From Candidatus Sulfotelmatobacter sp. (GTDB taxonomy: Bacteria; Acidobacteriota; Terriglobia; Terriglobales; Acidobacteriaceae): a DNA stretch of 64,000 nt. Position 1 is the first letter of the stretch; each line of letters begins with the position of its first letter. The stretch is from the NCBI GenBank assembly GCA_025462865.1, contig JAOAPI010000087.1, forward strand, positions 62,001 through 126,000, in the 5' to 3' direction. The position numbers and the translations under genes are program-made. Below are positions 61,800-64,000 of the stretch, piece after piece. The notes beneath the pieces were generated by a model, which did not search any database, was not told where the DNA came from, and was given only the letters and a program-made list of their open reading frames with translations.

Positions 61800-64000
61800 A
61801 TGAAGAGGTCACTCGTCGCGGCTGTGGCAGCACTCACGCTTCTCTGCGCTTTTTGGACGCCGAACGCATCGGCCCAGGCAGTCTACGGCAGCATCCTTGG
61901 CACAATCACCGACCCCTCCGGCGCCGCCGTTGCCAATGCGAAGGTGACGGTTATCGATCAGCGCAAAGGAACCAAAGACGAAACCACAACGAACGACAGT
62001 GGTAACTATAGCGTCACTCACTTGATTCCCGATGTCTATACCGTCCAAGTAGAAGGGTCCGGTTTCAAGAGGCTGGAATTCAAAGACGTCATCGTTAACG
62101 CGGACGCCGGTTCCAACGTGAATGGCCAATTCCAGGTCGGCTCGGCCAGCGAGCAAGTCGAAGTCACCAGCGAAGCTCCTCAGCTCAAGACGGATCGCGC
62201 GGACATCGCGACTGAATTCAACGCCAAGTATGTGGAAGATATACCGATCCTCAACCGCAACTTCACGACGTTGCAGCTCATGGCGCCGGGTTCGCAGAAA
62301 ATCGTGGGCTGGAGTCATGCCGCGACTGAAAATCCCCAAGGCAGCCAACAGATTTTCACACAGGGACAACACTTCAGCGGCACAGCGTTCGAGCTTGACG
62401 GCACCGACAACCAGGACCCTATCCTTGGGATTATCGTTGTAAATCCGAACCTGGACGCCATTACGGAAGCCAAAGTCTCATTGCAGAATTACGACGCTGA
62501 GTTTGGTAAGGCTGTGGCCAGCGTGGTGACCGCGCAGACCAAGTCCGGCAGCAATGACCTTCACGGCAGCGGCTTCTGGTTCCGGCGAACCGATGCCACT
62601 CAAGCGCGCGACCCCTTTACCCAATACCAGAAAGATCCTTTAACCCACCGCTTCATTCCCAGTTCGAAATGGCAACAGTTCGGCGGCACGATTGGTGGCC
62701 CGATCATCAAGAACAAATTGTTTTTTTTCGGCGACTACCAAGCCACGCGCCAAACCAACGGCGTGAGCGGAACATTTACCCTTCCCACGAACCAAGTGAT
62801 TAGCACGTGTACCCAAACCACGGGAAACTGCGATCTCAGCCAATATCTGACGGCTGGCGTGAACGGCGGCGGACAGGCTTATGACCCGGCGACCGGCAAT
62901 CTGCTCACCGGTGCGGGACGCACAGCATTCGCTGGAAATTTGATTCCGAATACCAGAATCTCTCCCGCAGCGCGTGCGGTCCTGGCTGCTTTCCCCGTCC
63001 CTGCCAGCGGTGGTACGGTTCTGAATAACTTTATCGGCTCCGGTTCTGGTCCTTTTTCGCAGAACAGCTTCGACACCCGTATCGACTATGCCGCAACCTC
63101 GACGGTTAGCGTCTTCGGGCGTTTCAGTCTCGACTACTTCAAGCTCTCAGGGAAAGGATTGCTAGGCGCTGTGGGAGGCCCTGGTAACGGCCTGCTTGGG
63201 CTGGCTGGTAGTTCCATCACCCACAATTACAGCTTGGCCAGCGGTTTTACAAAAACTTTCAGCAGTTCGCTATTAATGGACTTCCGTTTCGGCTACTTCA
63301 AATACAACCCGCAGACGCAGAAGCCTGATGGCGGCACGCCCATGACGGCGTTCGGAATCCCGGGCGCCAACATTCCGGGTGACCCCAAAACTAACGGTCT
63401 TGGTACGTTCCTGCTCGGCGCCGATCCGATCAGCGGCGCGGGTGGCGCTCCGGCTAACAGCGGCCAGGGTCTGGTGATTTCAAGCTTCGGTGACGGGCTT
63501 GGCGTGGCGCGCTGCAATTGCCCCTTAACCGAAAGCGAACAGCAGTTCCAATTTGTTGACAATTGGACCAAGACCAAAGGAAACCACATTATTAAGTTTG
63601 GGGCCGACATCCGCTACGCAGAGAATTTGAGGATCCCGAGCGATAATAATCGAACCGGCGAATACAACTTCAGTCCCCAGGCAACCTCGAACGGGGGCTC
63701 AGGGGGCCTTGATCTGGCAACGTTCTTGTTGGGTGACGTAACCTCCTTCGCTCGCTACGTCAACAATCCTAATATTGCGGGCGCTAACAATGCGGCTGAG
63801 CGCCAGAAGCGTTGGTTCTTCTACGGACAAGACACTTTTCGTGCCACTTCCAAACTCACCGTTAACTTTGGGCTGCGTTGGGAAATCTACTTCCCTGAAT
63901 CAGTCAATGCGAAAGGAAACGGAGGCTTCGCCAACATCGTCGACAACGGCGGAACGGGCGGCATCCGCGTCGGCGGTTTCGGTCCATACGGCCTGAACGG
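61800..64000 (+). CDS. TonB-dependent receptor with N-terminal carboxypeptidase-regulatory domain (runs off the window)
   Basis: Starts at ATG 61800 after AGGAGGAAG. The frame is open to 64000 (about 733 codons so far), so the C-terminus is missing. The signal peptide is MKRSLVAAVAALTLLCAFW...ASA. The carboxypeptidase-regulatory (CarboxypepD_reg) domain follows (SILGTITDPSGAAVANAKVT, NYSVTHLIPDVYTVQVEGSGF). Then come the plug (VEDIPILNRNFTTLQLMAPG, GTAFELDGTDNQDPIL) and beta-barrel strands. This is the Oar/SusC-like receptor type abundant in Acidobacteria, importing oligosaccharides or other polymers. Its substrate is not readable. Confidence 0.93.
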   Translation, partial: MKRSLVAAVAALTLLCAFWTPNASAQAVYGSILGTITDPSGAAVANAKVTVIDQRKGTKDETTTNDSGNYSVTHLIPDVYTVQVEGSGFKRLEFKDVIVNADAGSNVNGQFQVGSASEQVEVTSEAPQLKTDRADIATEFNAKYVEDIPILNRNFTTLQLMAPGSQKIVGWSHAATENPQGSQQIFTQGQHFSGTAFELDGTDNQDPILGIIVVNPNLDAITEAKVSLQNYDAEFGKAVASVVTAQTKSGSNDLHGSGFWFRRTDATQARDPFTQYQKDPLTHRFIPSSKWQQFGGTIGGPIIKNKLFFFGDYQATRQTNGVSGTFTLPTNQVISTCTQTTGNCDLSQYLTAGVNGGGQAYDPATGNLLTGAGRTAFAGNLIPNTRISPAARAVLAAFPVPASGGTVLNNFIGSGSGPFSQNSFDTRIDYAATSTVSVFGRFSLDYFKLSGKGLLGAVGGPGNGLLGLAGSSITHNYSLASGFTKTFSSSLLMDFRFGYFKYNPQTQKPDGGTPMTAFGIPGANIPGDPKTNGLGTFLLGADPISGAGGAPANSGQGLVISSFGDGLGVARCNCPLTESEQQFQFVDNWTKTKGNHIIKFGADIRYAENLRIPSDNNRTGEYNFSPQATSNGGSGGLDLATFLLGDVTSFARYVNNPNIAGANNAAERQKRWFFYGQDTFRATSKLTVNFGLRWEIYFPESVNAKGNGGFANIVDNGGTGGIRVGGFGPYGLN

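Overview
The window looks like chromosomal DNA of a soil-type member of the Acidobacteriota (class Terriglobia, Koribacter-like). This is inference from gene content, since no rRNA gene or other taxonomic marker is present. The supporting content is a TonB-dependent receptor with an N-terminal carboxypeptidase-regulatory domain beside a winged-helix transmembrane regulator, a CRTAC1 (FG-GAP plus UnbV/ASPIC) protein paired with a TPR protein, a two-subunit glycine dehydrogenase, many small secreted DUF proteins, and dispersed palindromic intergenic repeats. No tRNA, rRNA, CRISPR array, prophage or complete insertion sequence was seen.

Layout. 1-6.4 kb is a fatty-acid beta-oxidation locus: the C-terminal part of a multifunctional FadJ-like protein, a thiolase and an acyl-CoA dehydrogenase. 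It is interrupted by two secreted proteins, a HicAB toxin-antitoxin pair, and a GxxExxY nuclease-fold gene bracketed by two long imperfect palindromes. 6.4-17 kb, nearly all on the minus strand, carries a shortened division cluster (mraZ, rsmH, a 58-codon small ORF, ftsL, ftsI). It runs directly into the glycine cleavage genes gcvT, gcvH, gcvPA and gcvPB instead of murE/murF/mraY. A 10-bp-periodic MraZ-box-like repeat lies upstream of mraZ.

17-24 kb is mixed: a YbjQ-type protein, a CPXCG-type cysteine-rich protein, a Tat-exported M24 peptidase, a RES-Xre toxin-antitoxin pair with a visible operator, a BON-domain protein, and a CPA2 cation/proton antiporter whose C-terminal PTS-IIA-like domain has Tyr in place of the phospho-accepting His. 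24-31 kb holds tightly spaced minus-strand genes: a PoxB-like ThDP enzyme, UdgX (a uracil-DNA-crosslinking UDG-family protein), a Gfo/Idh/MocA oxidoreductase, a CDF transporter with a basic QAIAIGLS-motif protein, inorganic pyrophosphatase and two small membrane proteins.

31-55 kb resembles a stress-physiology island. It contains a zinc alcohol/formaldehyde dehydrogenase, an inverted pair of paralogous surface proteins, the glgX-treZ-treY operon converting glycogen to trehalose, an FNT-family channel, a flavin amine oxidase, a DUF4142 protein, a cytochrome c, a Crp/Fnr regulator, and a kaiC-kaiB-histidine kinase-response regulator operon without kaiA. 55-64 kb ends with a nucleotidyltransferase/phosphoesterase pair, the divergent CRTAC1/TPR pair, a winged-helix membrane regulator and a TonB-dependent receptor that runs off the right edge.

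Coordination. The trehalose operon, KaiBC two-component module, Crp-type regulator, UdgX, basic KGG-like proteins and DUF4142 protein are a plausible general-stress or stationary-phase set. Two pairs of small paralogous proteins occur inside it (28.8 and 34.1 kb; 30.8 and 49.1 kb), which supports treating the region as one island built partly by local duplication. That functional grouping is inference.
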